A stretch of DNA of 64,000 bases. It comes from Mycobacterium cookii (GTDB taxonomy: Bacteria; Actinomycetota; Actinomycetes; Mycobacteriales; Mycobacteriaceae). Below are positions 29,018 to 40,370 of the stretch, piece after piece. Made by a program: the position numbers and the translations under genes. The stretch's first letter is position 1, and every line of letters begins with the position of its first letter. The stretch is taken from assembly GCF_010727945.1 (NCBI RefSeq), contig NZ_AP022569.1, positions 2,480,001 to 2,544,000 of the forward strand, given 5' to 3'. The notes beneath the pieces are model-generated. The model saw only the letters and a list, made by a program, of their open reading frames with translations, was not told where the DNA came from and made no database searches.

Positions 29018-29263
29018 GTGGAAGACACCGAAGCTTTATCGCAAATCAACGAGCTCGTCGCTGAGGAGAAGGTGCTGCGAGAGCGGCTACAGCACCACGA
29101 AATCAGTGAATCCGACGAGCACAAGCGGCTGCGCCAGATAGAGATCCAGCTCGACCAGTGCTGGGATCTGCTGCGGCAACGGCGCGCGCTGCGCGAGACC
29201 GGCGGCGACCCCGGCGACGCCGCGGTGCGGCCCGCCGACGAGGTCGAGGGCTACCTGGGCTGA
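29018..29263 (+). CDS. DUF2630 protein (Rv0898c-like)
   Basis: An 81-residue helical, charged protein (INELVAEEKVLRERLQHHEISESDEHKRL) of the actinobacterial DUF2630 family. Probably forms a coiled coil. GTG start. Matches M. tuberculosis Rv0898c by sequence and position. Four bases separate it from the oxidoreductase gene behind it, so both may be co-transcribed. Function unknown. Confidence 0.85.
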   Translation: MEDTEALSQINELVAEEKVLRERLQHHEISESDEHKRLRQIEIQLDQCWDLLRQRRALRETGGDPGDAAVRPADEVEGYLG

Positions 29264-29267
29264 GCAG

Positions 29268-30797
29268 ATGACTGCGCGTGACGTCGACGCGGTCATCGTC
29301 GGTGGCGGCCACAACGGTCTGGTCGCCGCCGCATACCTCACGCAGGCCGGCTTGCGGGTCCAGCTGCTGGAACGACTCGACGAGGTCGGTGGCGCGGCGG
29401 TGTCGGCGCAGCTGTTCGACGGCGTCGACGCCCGGCTCTCCCGGTACTCCTACCTGGTGAGCCTGTTGCCGTCGCGCATCGTCGACGACCTGGGCGCCGT
29501 GATCAGGCTCGCCCCGCGGGCGTACTCGTCCTACACCCCCGACCCGGCGACCGCGGGACGCACTGGCCTGCTGGTCGGCCCACGCAGCACATTCGGCGCC
29601 ATCGGCGCCGGCGGCGACGAGGCCGCGTTCGCGGAGTTCTACCGGCGCTGCCGGCTGGTGACCGGACGGCTCTGGCCGACGCTGCTGGAGCCGCTGCGCA
29701 GCCGCGAGCAGGCCCGCGCGCACGTCGGTGATGCGGCAGTCTGGCGGGACCTGGTCGAGCGGCCGATCGGCGAGGCGATCACCGCGACGCTGGGCAACGA
29801 TCTGGTCCGTGGCGTCGTCGCGACCGACGCGCTGATCGGCACCTTCGCCCGACTCGACGACCCGTCGCTGGAGCAGAACGTCTGTTTCCTGTATCACCTG
29901 CTCGGCGGCGGCGTCGGCGACTGGCACGTCCCGGTCGGGGGCATGGGCGCCGTCAGCGCGGCCCTGGCGACAGCGGCGAATGGCGCCGAAATCATCACCG
30001 GCGCTGAGGTTTTCGCCGTCACCCCAGACGGCGAGGTGCGCTACCGCCGACGCGACGAGGAGCATGTGGTGCACGGCCGATTCGTGCTCTCGGGGGTGAC
30101 GCCCGCGACGTTGGCCGGCCTGCTCGGCGAGCCGGCGCGACCGGGCGCCGCCGGCGCACAGGTGAAGGTCAACATGGTGCTCAAGCAGCTGCCGCGACTT
30201 CGCGACAGCGCTGTGACGCCCGAGCAGGCGTTCGGTGGAACGCTGCACGTCAACGAAACTTGGACGCAGCTGGACGCGGCGTACTCGCAGGCCGCCGCGC
30301 GGGTGCTGCCGGATCCGCTGCCGTGCGAGATTTACTGCCATTCGCTGACCGACCCGAGCATCGTCTCCCCCGCGCTGCGCGAATCCGGCGCGCACACGTT
30401 GACTGTGTTCGGTCTGCACACGCCGCATCCGGCATTCGGCGACGCGCGTGACACCCTCACCGATGCCGTGTTGTCGTCGCTGAATTCGCTTCTCGCCGAA
30501 CCGATTCAGGATGTCTTGTTAGCCGACGCCAACGGGCTGCCCTGCATCGAGACGACGACCACCCTGGACTTGGAGCAGCGGCTGGGCATGACCGCCGGCA
30601 ACATCTTCCACGGCGGCTTGTGCTGGCCGTTCGCCGACGACGGCGATCCGTTGGACACCCCGGCGCGGCGATGGGGCGTGGCCACCGGGCACGACCGGAT
30701 ACTGCTGTGCGGATCGGGTGCGCGACGCGGCGGAGCGGTCTCCGGTATCGGCGGCCACAACGCCGCGATGGCGGTACTAGAGTTTGCTCAGAGTTAG
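29268..30797 (+). CDS. FAD-dependent phytoene-desaturase-like oxidoreductase (Rv0897c-like)
   Basis: A 509-residue flavoprotein. The FAD motif [27 protein letters not shown] is at the N-terminus; the C-terminal [19 protein letters not shown] motif completes FAD binding. It belongs to the NAD(P)/FAD amine-oxidase/phytoene-dehydrogenase-like group, to which human PYROXD2 also belongs. The substrate is not known; no carotenoid biosynthesis genes are adjacent. Its stop overlaps the stop of gltA2. Confidence 0.87.
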   Translation: MTARDVDAVIVGGGHNGLVAAAYLTQAGLRVQLLERLDEVGGAAVSAQLFDGVDARLSRYSYLVSLLPSRIVDDLGAVIRLAPRAYSSYTPDPATAGRTGLLVGPRSTFGAIGAGGDEAAFAEFYRRCRLVTGRLWPTLLEPLRSREQARAHVGDAAVWRDLVERPIGEAITATLGNDLVRGVVATDALIGTFARLDDPSLEQNVCFLYHLLGGGVGDWHVPVGGMGAVSAALATAANGAEIITGAEVFAVTPDGEVRYRRRDEEHVVHGRFVLSGVTPATLAGLLGEPARPGAAGAQVKVNMVLKQLPRLRDSAVTPEQAFGGTLHVNETWTQLDAAYSQAAARVLPDPLPCEIYCHSLTDPSIVSPALRESGAHTLTVFGLHTPHPAFGDARDTLTDAVLSSLNSLLAEPIQDVLLADANGLPCIETTTTLDLEQRLGMTAGNIFHGGLCWPFADDGDPLDTPARRWGVATGHDRILLCGSGARRGGAVSGIGGHNAAMAVLEFAQS

Positions 30798-32089
30798 CGG
30801 GCGTCGATGGTGGTGTAGTCGCGTTCGGTGTAGCCGGTGTAGATCTGGCGCGGACGGCCGATCTTGCTGTCGCCCTCGTCGTGCATCTCCCGCCAGTGCG
30901 CGATCCAGCCGGGCAGCCGGCCCAGCGCGAACAGCACGGTGAACATCCGGGTGGGGAACCCGAGCGCCCGGTAGATCAGCCCGGTGTAGAAGTCGACGTT
31001 GGGGTACAGCTTGCGCTCGATGAAGTAGTCGTCGGTGAGCGCTGCCTCTTCGAGTTGCTTGGCGATGTCCAGCAGGTCGTCGTCGCCGCCGAGCTTGGCC
31101 AGGATCTTGTCGGCCTGCTCCTTGACGATCCGCGCGCGGGGGTCGTAGTTCTTGTAGACGCGGTGGCCGAAACCCATCAGCTTGACGCCCTCTTCGCGGT
31201 TCTTCACCTTGCGAACGAAATCGCTGACGTCGTCGTCGCTTTCGCGGATATTCTCGAGCATCTCGAGCACCGCCTGGTTGGCCCCGCCGTGCAGCGGGCC
31301 CCACAGCGCGTTGATGCCGCCGGAGATCGAGGTGAACAAGTTCGCCTGCGACGACCCGACGAGCCGTACCGTCGAGGTCGAACAGTTCTGCTCGTGGTCG
31401 GCGTGCAGGATCAGCAGCATGTCCAGCGCCCGGACGATCTCGGGGTCGACGTCGTAGGGCTCGGCGGGCAGGCCGAACGTCATCCGCAGGAAGTTCTCCA
31501 CCAGCGTCAGCGAGTTGTCCGGGTAGAGGAACGGCTGGCCGACCGACTTCTTGTAGGCGTAGGCGGCGATGGTGGGCAGCTTGGCCAGCAGCCGGATCGT
31601 GGACAGCTCGACCTGCTCGTGGTCGTGGGGCTCCAGCGAGTCCGGGTAGTAGGCCGACAGGGCGTTGACCGCGCTGGACAGCACCGGCATCGGGTGGGCG
31701 TTGCGGGGGAAGCCGTCGAAGAACCGCTTGAGGTCCTCGTGCAGCATGGTGTGCAGCTGGATCTGCCGGGTGAAAGCCGCGAGTTGCTCGGTGGTCGGCA
31801 GCTCGCCGTAGATCAGCAGGTAGCTCACTTCGATGAACGTCGACTTCTCGGCGAGCTGATCGATCGGGATGCCGCGATAGCGCAGGATGCCCGCGTCGCC
31901 GTCGATGTAGGTGATGGCGCTCTTGGTGGACGCCGTGTTGACGAACCCGTTGTCGAACGTCGTATAGCCGGTCTTGGACAGCAGCGGGCCGAGCGCGATG
32001 CCGTCGGCACCTTCGGTCGCGTGGACGATGTTGAGATCCAACTCACCACCCGGGTACTTAAGAGTGGCGGTCTCGTCGGTTGCGGCCAC
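30794..32089 (-). CDS. gltA2: Citrate synthase GltA2
   Basis: A 431-residue type II citrate synthase, the same length as M. tuberculosis GltA2 (Rv0896). Catalytic motifs [10 protein letters not shown] (His), [15 protein letters not shown] (His) and the acid in the ENF/VDFYTG region are intact. It condenses oxaloacetate and acetyl-CoA into citrate, the entry step of the TCA cycle. The GTG at 32089 is preceded by AAGGGG and gives the family N-terminus ([10 protein letters not shown]); the frame is open further upstream, but that part is not conserved in character. Confidence 0.95.
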   Translation of the reverse strand: MAATDETATLKYPGGELDLNIVHATEGADGIALGPLLSKTGYTTFDNGFVNTASTKSAITYIDGDAGILRYRGIPIDQLAEKSTFIEVSYLLIYGELPTTEQLAAFTRQIQLHTMLHEDLKRFFDGFPRNAHPMPVLSSAVNALSAYYPDSLEPHDHEQVELSTIRLLAKLPTIAAYAYKKSVGQPFLYPDNSLTLVENFLRMTFGLPAEPYDVDPEIVRALDMLLILHADHEQNCSTSTVRLVGSSQANLFTSISGGINALWGPLHGGANQAVLEMLENIRESDDDVSDFVRKVKNREEGVKLMGFGHRVYKNYDPRARIVKEQADKILAKLGGDDDLLDIAKQLEEAALTDDYFIERKLYPNVDFYTGLIYRALGFPTRMFTVLFALGRLPGWIAHWREMHDEGDSKIGRPRQIYTGYTERDYTTIDAR

Positions 32090-32289
32090 GGGAACCCCTT
32101 TGCGGTCTCGGCTGATGCTGGCCCTACAGAATGCGTATAAGTGAAGGTAGTCGTTATCCGGGCGGTGCGCCTGCGCGGGGGCAATGTCCCCTCTCGGAGG
32201 CCGTGGGCCCACCGCCCGGCGCATCGTACCGCGCCAGTTTAAGGGCCTGACCTCTTGCCTCGACGGCGGTTGTGCGCATTGTCACCGGG
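32090..32289. other. Intergenic region upstream of gltA2
   Basis: Two hundred bases between the gltA2 start and the end of pdxH, both minus strand. It should hold the gltA2 promoter and leader. I see no hairpin-U terminator and no convincing small gene. Confidence 0.5.
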
Positions 32290-32949
32290 CTACGGTTGCA
32301 GGCGTTCGATCCGTCCGCCGACGACACGAATCCTGTTGTGTAGACGGTCTTCTCGCCCCTGCCAAAACTCGACTTCAACGGGCGCGATGCGATAGCCGCC
32401 CCAGTTCGGCGGCACCGGGACCTGCTCGGTCTCGGCGAACCGGCCGGTCACCTGCGCCAACTGATCAACCAGCGCGGCACGGGAGGCGATCGGGTGTGAC
32501 TGACGCGACGCCCACGCGCCCAGCTGCGAGCCCCGCGGCCGCTTCGACCAGTAGCTCTCGGTGTCCTGCGGGTCGACCTTGGTCACCGGACCGCGGACAT
32601 GAACCTGCCGGTTCAGCAGGTACCAGGGGAAGGTCACCGACGCGTACGGCGTCGCCGCCAAGTCGTCGCCCTTGGCCGAGTCGTAGTTGCTGAAAAAAGT
32701 GATGCCGTCCTCGTCGACGCCCTTGCACAGCACCGACCGGCTGACCGGTCGGCCGTCCCTGACGGTGGCCAGCACCATCGCGTTGGGTTCGGCGATGCCC
32801 GCGCGTTCGGCATCGCCAATCCAAGTGCGCAGCAACGCAAGCCATCCGTCATCGAGCCAGTCGGCGTCGAGGTCCGAGCTGCCGTCCCGCTCCTTCGAGC
32901 CATACTCCTTGCGCATCTTCGCGAGGTGCTCGTTGTCGGGTGCCACCAT
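32290..32949 (-). CDS. pdxH: Pyridoxamine 5'-phosphate oxidase
   Basis: A 219-residue FMN enzyme. [43 protein letters not shown] and [10 protein letters not shown] are typical FMN- and PLP-binding segments; the C-terminus [15 protein letters not shown] is diagnostic. It makes pyridoxal 5'-phosphate from pyridoxamine or pyridoxine phosphate. The ATG at 32949 is 7 bases behind TAGCGT (leaderless). In M. tuberculosis the PdxH-like gene I recall (Rv2607) is elsewhere, so its place next to gltA2 is a different arrangement. SerC in this window is another PLP enzyme. Confidence 0.93.
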   Translation of the reverse strand: MVAPDNEHLAKMRKEYGSKERDGSSDLDADWLDDGWLALLRTWIGDAERAGIAEPNAMVLATVRDGRPVSRSVLCKGVDEDGITFFSNYDSAKGDDLAATPYASVTFPWYLLNRQVHVRGPVTKVDPQDTESYWSKRPRGSQLGAWASRQSHPIASRAALVDQLAQVTGRFAETEQVPVPPNWGGYRIAPVEVEFWQGREDRLHNRIRVVGGRIERLQP

Positions 32950-32956
32950 CGCGCCC

Positions 32957-32962
32957 ACGCTA
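32957..32962 (-). promoter_or_regulatory. Putative -10 element of pdxH
   Basis: TAGCGT on the minus strand ends 7 bases before the pdxH ATG, supporting that start over the longer frame. Confidence 0.4.
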
Positions 32963-33057
32963 CTCGCGGCTGAATGAACGAGGTGAGGATGTAGCGGTAG
33001 TCGCAAGCGGAAATCGGCTGGCCCGGATTTGTCGTAGGTGGCTGCGATGCTGACGTC

Positions 33058-34308
33058 ATGTCCTCTATTGCATCCGCTGGCGCTCTGGTGGGAAGTCCCA
33101 GCGAGCGTCTTGAGGTGCTGTTCGAGGAGTTGGCCGAGTTGACCGGTCAGCGCAACGCCATCGATGGGCGCTTAGTCGAGATCGTGGCCGAGATCGATCG
33201 CGACCAATTGGGCGGCGCCACCGGCGCGCGATCGGTGCCGGCACTGGTGGCGTGGAAAACCGGCTGGTCGCCGGCAAATGCGCAGACGATCACCACGGTC
33301 GCGAGCCGCCTGGACGAGTTCCCGCGCTGTGTTCAAGGCATGCGAGAGGGCCGACTATCGCTCGACCAGGTCGGCGTTATTGCGGCGCGTGGCGGTACGG
33401 GATCCGATGAGCACTACGCGCAGTTGGCGCGCTGCGCCACGGTAACGCAGCTCCGCACCGCCGTGAAGCTGGAACCGCGACCTGAACCCAATCCTCGGCC
33501 CGAGCCCGAGCGCTCAATCACCACGACCACCAACGAGCATGGCAGCTGCTATCGGATCGCACTCGGCCACCATGACGCCGCGAAGTTCGAGGCCGCCCTG
33601 GCTTCTCATCGTGATGCGCTGATCGCCGAATGGAAGCACGATCACGGCAACGACGCGGGCACTTCAGCTGAGCGGCCCCCGTTGCCGAGCACCGCCGAGG
33701 CGTTCGTGCGCCTGGTCGAGGCCGGCTGGGACGCTGAGGCGGCCCGCCGGCCGCACGGGCAGCACACGACCGTGGTGGTGCATGTCGACGTTGAGCAGCG
33801 TGCTGCAGCACTGCACCTGGGTCCGCTGCTCACCGACGCCGAACGTAGATACCTGACGTGTGACGCCACGTGCGAGGTGTGGTTCGAACGTCACGGCGAG
33901 GTGATCGGTGCGGGCCGGGCGACCCGGCTGGTCAACCGGCGGCTTCGCCGTGCGCTGGAGCATCGCGACCGCACTTGCGCGGTTCCGGGCTGTGATGCCA
34001 CCCGTGGGTTGCACGCCCATCACATCCGGCACTGGGAAGACGGCGGCCCCACCGAGTTGGCCAACCTGGTGCTGCTATGCCCCTATCACCACCGATTGCA
34101 CCATCGCGGCGTCATCACCATCAAGGGAACCGCCGGCGCCCTCGTCATCACCGACGACCAGGGTCGATCCCTGCGCCCGGGATCGCTGGCACGCCCACCA
34201 ACTCAACCCCCGCCCGCGGTCGCACCTTGCCCGGGACCTACCGGGGAACGCGCCGACTGGTGGTGGTACGAACCCTTCCAACCCCAACCACCACCGTCAA
34301 ACAACTAG
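33058..34308 (+). CDS. DUF222/13E12-type HNH endonuclease domain protein
   Basis: A 416-residue protein of the same broad family as the gene at 1464, but of a different subtype. The N-terminal DUF222-like helices include a coiled-coil segment around residues 15-45; the HNH core is near residue 300 onward ([43 protein letters not shown]). The middle has a Pro-Glu-Arg spacer. No LexA box is visible before it. It starts ATG with GATGCT six bases upstream. A nuclease activity is likely but the target is unknown. Confidence 0.85.
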   Translation: MSSIASAGALVGSPSERLEVLFEELAELTGQRNAIDGRLVEIVAEIDRDQLGGATGARSVPALVAWKTGWSPANAQTITTVASRLDEFPRCVQGMREGRLSLDQVGVIAARGGTGSDEHYAQLARCATVTQLRTAVKLEPRPEPNPRPEPERSITTTTNEHGSCYRIALGHHDAAKFEAALASHRDALIAEWKHDHGNDAGTSAERPPLPSTAEAFVRLVEAGWDAEAARRPHGQHTTVVVHVDVEQRAAALHLGPLLTDAERRYLTCDATCEVWFERHGEVIGAGRATRLVNRRLRRALEHRDRTCAVPGCDATRGLHAHHIRHWEDGGPTELANLVLLCPYHHRLHHRGVITIKGTAGALVITDDQGRSLRPGSLARPPTQPPPAVAPCPGPTGERADWWWYEPFQPQPPPSNN

Positions 34309-34519
34309 CGTGGTCGCCGACGCCAATCAAACAAGTTGCGGGACAAGAGAACTGGTTCGCACTGCCCGCCGCCCACTGCGTCGTGGACATCGGGGCGCCC
34401 TCACGAGGGGTATCGCACGCTACGAGCCAGCATCGGGTGCTGAGAGCTCACGATCACTTCGCTACTGCTAGTTACCGACCGGTAGCAACGAGTGTGCGCC
34501 GCCGTGGGAGAATCTGGCC
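34309..34519. other. Intergenic region before citA
   Basis: A 211-base gap. It contains the imperfect palindrome TACCGACCGGTA close to citA, possibly an operator, and GAGAAT (34508-34513) six bases before the citA ATG as a leaderless -10 candidate. No small gene is supported. Confidence 0.4.
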
Positions 34520-35650
34520 ATGACTGTCATCTCGGACAAGGTCCCGGAGAATTTCGTTGCCGGACTCGAGGGTGTGGTGGCATTCACCACCGAGATCGCC
34601 GAGCCCGACAAAGACGGTGGCGCCCTGCGCTACCGCGGTGTCGACATCGAAGACCTGGTCGGTCAACGCGTCACATTCGGTGACGTCTGGGCTTTGCTGG
34701 TCGACGGGGAATTCGGCCGCGGGTTGCCGCCCGCCGAGCCGTTCCCGCTCCCCATTCACAGCGGCGACGTCCGCGTCGACGTCCAGGCCGGCCTGGCCAT
34801 GCTGGCGCCGATCTGGGGCTACCAGCCGCTGCTCGACATCGACGATGCCACCGCCCGCGAGCAGTTGGCCCGCGCGTCGGTGATGGCGCTGTCCTATGTC
34901 GCCCAGTCGGCCAGGGGTATCTACCAGCCTGCGGTGCCGCAGCGGATCATCGACGAATGCTCAACGGTCACAGCACGTTTCATGACTCGCTGGCAGGGCG
35001 AACCCGATCCCAAGCATGTCGAGGCCGTCGACGCATACTGGGTCTCGGCCGCCGAGCACGGGATGAACGCGTCGACGTTCACCGCCCGGGTGATCGCGTC
35101 GACCGGCGCTGACGTCGCCGCGTCGCTGTCGGGTGCGGTCGGGGCGATGAGTGGCCCGCTGCACGGCGGCGCGCCGGCCCGGGTGCTGCCGATGCTCGAA
35201 GAGGCCGAGCGCACCGGCGACGCGCGCGCCCTGGTCAAGGGAATCCTCGACCGCCGCGAGAAGCTGATGGGCTTCGGTCACCGCGTCTACCGCGCCGAGG
35301 ATCCACGCGCGCGCGTGCTGCGCGCGACCGCCAAGCGGCTGGGCGCGCCGCGCTACGAGGTGGCCCTGGCCGTCGAGCAGGCTGCGCTGTCCGAGCTGCG
35401 GGAGCGACGTCCGGACCGGGCGATCGAGACCAACGTCGAGTTCTGGGCCGCAGTCATTCTCGACTTCGCCGAGGTTCCGGCCCGGATGATGCCGGCGATG
35501 TTCACCTGCGGACGGACCGCCGGGTGGTGCGCGCACATCCTGGAGCAGAAGCGACTGGGAAAGCTGGTTCGCCCGGCCGCCATTTACGTCGGTCCCGGAC
35601 CGCGCAGCCCGGAGTCCGTCGCGGGCTGGGATCGGATCCCGAAGGCCTGA
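34520..35650 (+). CDS. citA: Second citrate synthase CitA
   Basis: A 376-residue citrate synthase of the shorter CitA type (M. tuberculosis Rv0889c, 373 residues). GPLHGGAPARV and [15 protein letters not shown] carry catalytic histidines; NVEFWAAVIL contains the acid region. It may serve as a secondary citrate or 2-methylcitrate synthase. Presence with gltA2 about 2.4 kb away gives two enzymes for the same reaction in one neighbourhood. ATG start, no Shine-Dalgarno, consistent with a leaderless message. Confidence 0.93.
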   Translation: MTVISDKVPENFVAGLEGVVAFTTEIAEPDKDGGALRYRGVDIEDLVGQRVTFGDVWALLVDGEFGRGLPPAEPFPLPIHSGDVRVDVQAGLAMLAPIWGYQPLLDIDDATAREQLARASVMALSYVAQSARGIYQPAVPQRIIDECSTVTARFMTRWQGEPDPKHVEAVDAYWVSAAEHGMNASTFTARVIASTGADVAASLSGAVGAMSGPLHGGAPARVLPMLEEAERTGDARALVKGILDRREKLMGFGHRVYRAEDPRARVLRATAKRLGAPRYEVALAVEQAALSELRERRPDRAIETNVEFWAAVILDFAEVPARMMPAMFTCGRTAGWCAHILEQKRLGKLVRPAAIYVGPGPRSPESVAGWDRIPKA

Positions 35651-35741
35651 CGCCTTGTCGGTGGTCGGTGATGAGATTTCATCGCGGTCGGAGTCATACA
35701 GGTGTCCGACCGTTTCATCCGAAGCCACCCAGGAGGCCACT

Positions 35742-36194
35742 ATGGCGATTCCCGTTGAACCCGCGCTGTCCCCGCATCTGGTCGTCGACGACGCTGCCGC
35801 GGCGATCGACTTCTACATCAAAGCTTTTGACGCTGTCGAGATCGGGCGAGTGCCCCGGCCTGACGGCAAGCTCATCCATGCCGCTTTGCGGATCAACGGA
35901 TTCCTGGTGATGCTCGCCGACGATTTTCCGGAGATGTCCGGCGGTAAGTCGATGACGCCGACGTCGCTGGGCGGAACGCCGGTCACCATCCACCTGACGG
36001 TGGATGACGTCGACACCAGGTTTCAACGAGCACTCGACGCGGGCGCCACCGTGGTCATGCCGCTCGACGAGCAGTTCTGGGGTGACCGCTACGGCATGGT
36101 CGTCGATCCCTTCGGTCACCAATGGTCACTCGGACAGCCGGTGCGCGAAGTCAGCTATGACGAGATTGCCGCCTTTGTGGGCCAGTCAGGCTAG
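35742..36194 (+). CDS. VOC (glyoxalase/bleomycin resistance-like) family protein
   Basis: A 150-residue protein with the paired beta-alpha-beta-beta-beta fold of the vicinal oxygen chelate superfamily. Candidate metal ligands are His in the PHLVVDD segment, Glu or His in the middle (LIHAALRI, TIHLTVDD) and the C-terminal DPFGHQWSLG. It resembles M. tuberculosis Rv0887c in size and position. AGGAGG at 35731-35736 supports the ATG. Function unknown. Confidence 0.88.
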   Translation: MAIPVEPALSPHLVVDDAAAAIDFYIKAFDAVEIGRVPRPDGKLIHAALRINGFLVMLADDFPEMSGGKSMTPTSLGGTPVTIHLTVDDVDTRFQRALDAGATVVMPLDEQFWGDRYGMVVDPFGHQWSLGQPVREVSYDEIAAFVGQSG

Positions 36195-37912
36195 GCGAGG
36201 TCGGCGAGCTCGCGCAGTCGATCGACGAGCCGGTGCCGCAGTGACGGCGCCGGCGCGGCGGCCGCGACATCGAGCATGTCGGCGATCGAGGTGAACTTGC
36301 TGCGCGGGCGGTCGTCGACGGCGCCGCGGGCCACCTCGGCGGCGTCGATGGCGCGCCAGCCGTCGGCGTCCACGAGGTCGGGCTGACGGGACCGGACGAA
36401 TTTGTCCAATGCCGAGGACTTGGCGGTGGGTGCCGCCAACGCGCCGGCATTGAAGTCGTCGACAAGCCGCTGCACCGTCTGCGCCGCACACGATTTATTG
36501 GTGCCGATGAACCCCGTCGGCCCACGCTTGATCCAGCCCGCCACGTAGGCTCCGGGCACGGGCCTGCCGGAGTCCGCGTCCACCACCCGGCCGCCGTTGT
36601 TGGGCACCACGCCCGCGTCCTCGTCGAACGGCAGGTCTTTGATTGCCTTGCCGTGGTAGCCGATCGACGTCAACACCAGGCCGGCGTCGAGCTGCTGAAC
36701 CTCGTCGGTGCCGGTGACGTCGAACAGCATCCCGGTGGCTCGCTGCTCGCCCAGGATGCGCTTGGGTGTCAAGTTGTAGGCCAGCCGGATCCTCGGCCGC
36801 GGCGAGGTTGCCGGTGCCGCGGCGTCACCCAGCGCGCTCAAGACCTCGAGCTTCTGCCTGGTCAAGCTGTCCGAGACGGTGGCGAGGTCGTTGTGCACCG
36901 CATCGCGGTCGGCGGCCGCGAGTACCACTTCTGCGCTATTCGTCAGACCGATCAACTCCGGCAGGGTGAACGCAGAGTGCGCCGGTCCGCGCCGAGCGGC
37001 GATCACCACTTCCCGCACCAGCGAGGCACGCAGCGCGGTCAACGCGTGATCGGCGATGTCGGTGTGAGCGAGCTCGCCGGGGTCTGCGCAGAGCACGCGG
37101 GCCACATCGAGGGCGACGTTGCCGTTGCCGATGACGATGACCCGCTCGTGGCTGAGATCGACTGGCAGATCGGTGAAGTCGGGGTGGCCGTTGATCCAGG
37201 CCACCATCTCGGTGGCGGTGCCGGTGCCGGGCAGATCCATCCCGTCGATGTCCAGCCGGCGGTCGTTGGGCGCACCGCTCGCGTAGATGACCGCGTGGTG
37301 GTGCGCCAGTAGGTCGTCGTGGCTCAGGTGCTTGCCGACCTCGACGTTGAGAAAGAACCGGAATTCGCGGCGACGGGCGATCCGATCGAAGAGCCGGGTG
37401 ACCCGCTTGGTGGTCTGGTGATCCGGGGCCACCCCGGCGCGCACCAATCCATAAGGGGCAGGGAGCTTTTCGAAGACATTGACCCGAACACCCTGCTGGG
37501 TGAGCAGTTCATCAGCGGCGTACATCGCCGCCGGCCCGGATCCCACAATGGCGACCATCAGCGGGCCGCCGTGGTCGGCGTGCACCTCCGGCGCCGGAAT
37601 CACCGGCGCCAGTTTGGATGTCGGCGGCAGCTTCTCGCCGGCCGGGCGGGACGCATGGACGGGCTCATAGAACAACGCGTTGAGCGCGATGAACGGTTGC
37701 TGCTCGAGCGTCAGTCGCGAGTCGGGCGCGATAGCGCCCACCGGACAGGCACTCACGCAGGCCCCGCAGTCCACGCAGGCGACCGGATCGATGAACAGCA
37801 TCTCGGCCTGCGCGAAGCCCGGCTCGTCCGGCGAGGGGTGGATGCAGTTCACCGGACAGGCGTAAACACAGGACCCGTCGCTGCAACACGACTGGGTAAT
37901 GACGTGCGGCAT
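36191..37912 (-). CDS. fprB: Ferredoxin-ferredoxin/NADP reductase FprB
   Basis: A 573-residue fusion. The N-terminal 60 residues form a 7Fe/8Fe-type ferredoxin with cysteines 9/10, 15, 19, 23 and 46, 49, 52, 56. The rest is an adrenodoxin-reductase-like flavoprotein with FAD motif VAIVGSGPAAMYA (about 119-131) and an NADP motif VIVIGNGNVALDVARV. It passes electrons from NADPH through FAD to Fe-S clusters. It matches M. tuberculosis FprB (Rv0886, 575 residues). It ends over the stop of the VOC gene and begins 7 bases after the di-iron oxygenase gene, so the two are one operon. Confidence 0.95.
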   Translation of the reverse strand: MPHVITQSCCSDGSCVYACPVNCIHPSPDEPGFAQAEMLFIDPVACVDCGACVSACPVGAIAPDSRLTLEQQPFIALNALFYEPVHASRPAGEKLPPTSKLAPVIPAPEVHADHGGPLMVAIVGSGPAAMYAADELLTQQGVRVNVFEKLPAPYGLVRAGVAPDHQTTKRVTRLFDRIARRREFRFFLNVEVGKHLSHDDLLAHHHAVIYASGAPNDRRLDIDGMDLPGTGTATEMVAWINGHPDFTDLPVDLSHERVIVIGNGNVALDVARVLCADPGELAHTDIADHALTALRASLVREVVIAARRGPAHSAFTLPELIGLTNSAEVVLAAADRDAVHNDLATVSDSLTRQKLEVLSALGDAAAPATSPRPRIRLAYNLTPKRILGEQRATGMLFDVTGTDEVQQLDAGLVLTSIGYHGKAIKDLPFDEDAGVVPNNGGRVVDADSGRPVPGAYVAGWIKRGPTGFIGTNKSCAAQTVQRLVDDFNAGALAAPTAKSSALDKFVRSRQPDLVDADGWRAIDAAEVARGAVDDRPRSKFTSIADMLDVAAAAPAPSLRHRLVDRLRELADLA

Positions 37913-37919
37913 AAGTCTT

Positions 37920-38963
37920 CTAGGCAGCGGCCGTGAGGTGCTGACGCTGCGGCTCGCTGCGGTAGCGCGACGGCTTGCCGTCGATCTTGCAGATCCGCCA
38001 GATCAGCTTGGCCAACGGGTTCATCAAACCTGTGTCGCGGCACAGCATCCGGACATCACCGAACATGTCGCGCAACATCTGGCGCGACTCCGGTGAGGAG
38101 AAGAACACCTCCTTGCGAACCTGCCGCGGAATGTCGAACTCGCGCCAGAAAGCCCTGGGCGGCACCACGATCGCCGAACACAGGATCCGCATGGTCAGCG
38201 GCACGAACAGCGACAGCCAGAAACGCTTGCGGCGCGGCAACTCCGGCACCCGCTTGCGCAGGTACTCGTGCGCGAACGAGATGTGGCGAGCCTCCTCGGC
38301 CACGTGAATGGCCATCACCCGCTCCATGATCGGGTGCAGTTCCTTGCCCTCGCGCAGCACGTTCTTCTGGGTGTGGTCGATCGGCTCTTCGCCGGCCAGG
38401 ATCCCGAACCAGAACGGGATCGGCAGCGGCCCGGCCACCAGCGGGATGGCCGGCTGGATCCACTTCAGCAGTCGCGGCATGCCGGGCACGTCGGCGCCGA
38501 TGTGGTTCACCATCTCCTGGAACATCATCGTGTGGTTGCACTCTTCGACGGCCTCGTGCAAGCAGTACCGGTATTCCGGCGAGCCGTTGGGAACCCAGAA
38601 CGCGTACTCCATCAGTCCGCGGATCAGGATCGATTCGAAGTGCAAACCGACTTTCGCCACGTTGGCCTGCCGCCACATGCCGATCTCGATTTGGCGCTGT
38701 TGCGGCTGCGACTGGTACCAGGAGTGCTTACCCAGCGGGTCGGTCTTCGGCAGGATCCAGCGCGGGTCGTTGTCGATGACCTTGAACTCCGGCGAATCCC
38801 AGTCGATGTCGGTGTACGGGTTGAAGTTGCGACGCACTGACCCCTCGGACAGCGTGTTCAGCATCTCCACGTACTTCGGGTCGTCCAGGACATCCATGTT
38901 GCGACGCCACCGGCGTACGATTTTCGTCCTAGCCCGCTTCTGGGCCGTCCCTGCCTGGACCAT
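37920..38963 (-). CDS. AurF-like di-iron oxygenase (Rv0885-like)
   Basis: A 347-residue helical protein of the p-aminobenzoate N-oxygenase AurF family. Carboxylate and histidine ligands of a non-haem di-iron site are visible: Glu110, the EAVEECNH segment (Glu137-His144) and HVAEEARHISFAHE (residues 220-233). AurF oxidises aryl-amines to nitro compounds; the substrate here is unknown. It resembles M. tuberculosis Rv0885. A GGAGGC ribosome binding site precedes the ATG. FprB directly downstream is a plausible electron donor. Confidence 0.88.
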   Translation of the reverse strand: MVQAGTAQKRARTKIVRRWRRNMDVLDDPKYVEMLNTLSEGSVRRNFNPYTDIDWDSPEFKVIDNDPRWILPKTDPLGKHSWYQSQPQQRQIEIGMWRQANVAKVGLHFESILIRGLMEYAFWVPNGSPEYRYCLHEAVEECNHTMMFQEMVNHIGADVPGMPRLLKWIQPAIPLVAGPLPIPFWFGILAGEEPIDHTQKNVLREGKELHPIMERVMAIHVAEEARHISFAHEYLRKRVPELPRRKRFWLSLFVPLTMRILCSAIVVPPRAFWREFDIPRQVRKEVFFSSPESRQMLRDMFGDVRMLCRDTGLMNPLAKLIWRICKIDGKPSRYRSEPQRQHLTAAA

Positions 38964-38970
38964 TACTTAG

Positions 38971-40245
<1,275 letters not shown>

Positions 40246-40370
40246 CGCGCGCGGGACAAAAACCCCAGCTATTGCCGCGTGTCCGCCCTGTTGGCGGCCG
40301 CTGACTGAGTTACAGTGCGCGTGGGCAGGCCTGGCGAGCTGGACTCGGGAGGAGCCTGCGAGGAGACATC

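Noticed and set aside
30620..32140. 506-codon plus-strand frame over gltA2
   Set aside because: Antisense to citrate synthase with intact catalytic motifs; composition is that of a shadow frame.
34480..34495. TACCGACCGGTA before citA as a firm regulator site
   Set aside because: Arms are only four bases with a GC-rich centre, which is expected by chance in this genome; mentioned in the intergenic entry only.
34270..34519. Frames running from the end of the HNH gene towards citA
   Set aside because: They overlap the HNH gene out of frame and show no domain; the gap is better read as non-coding.
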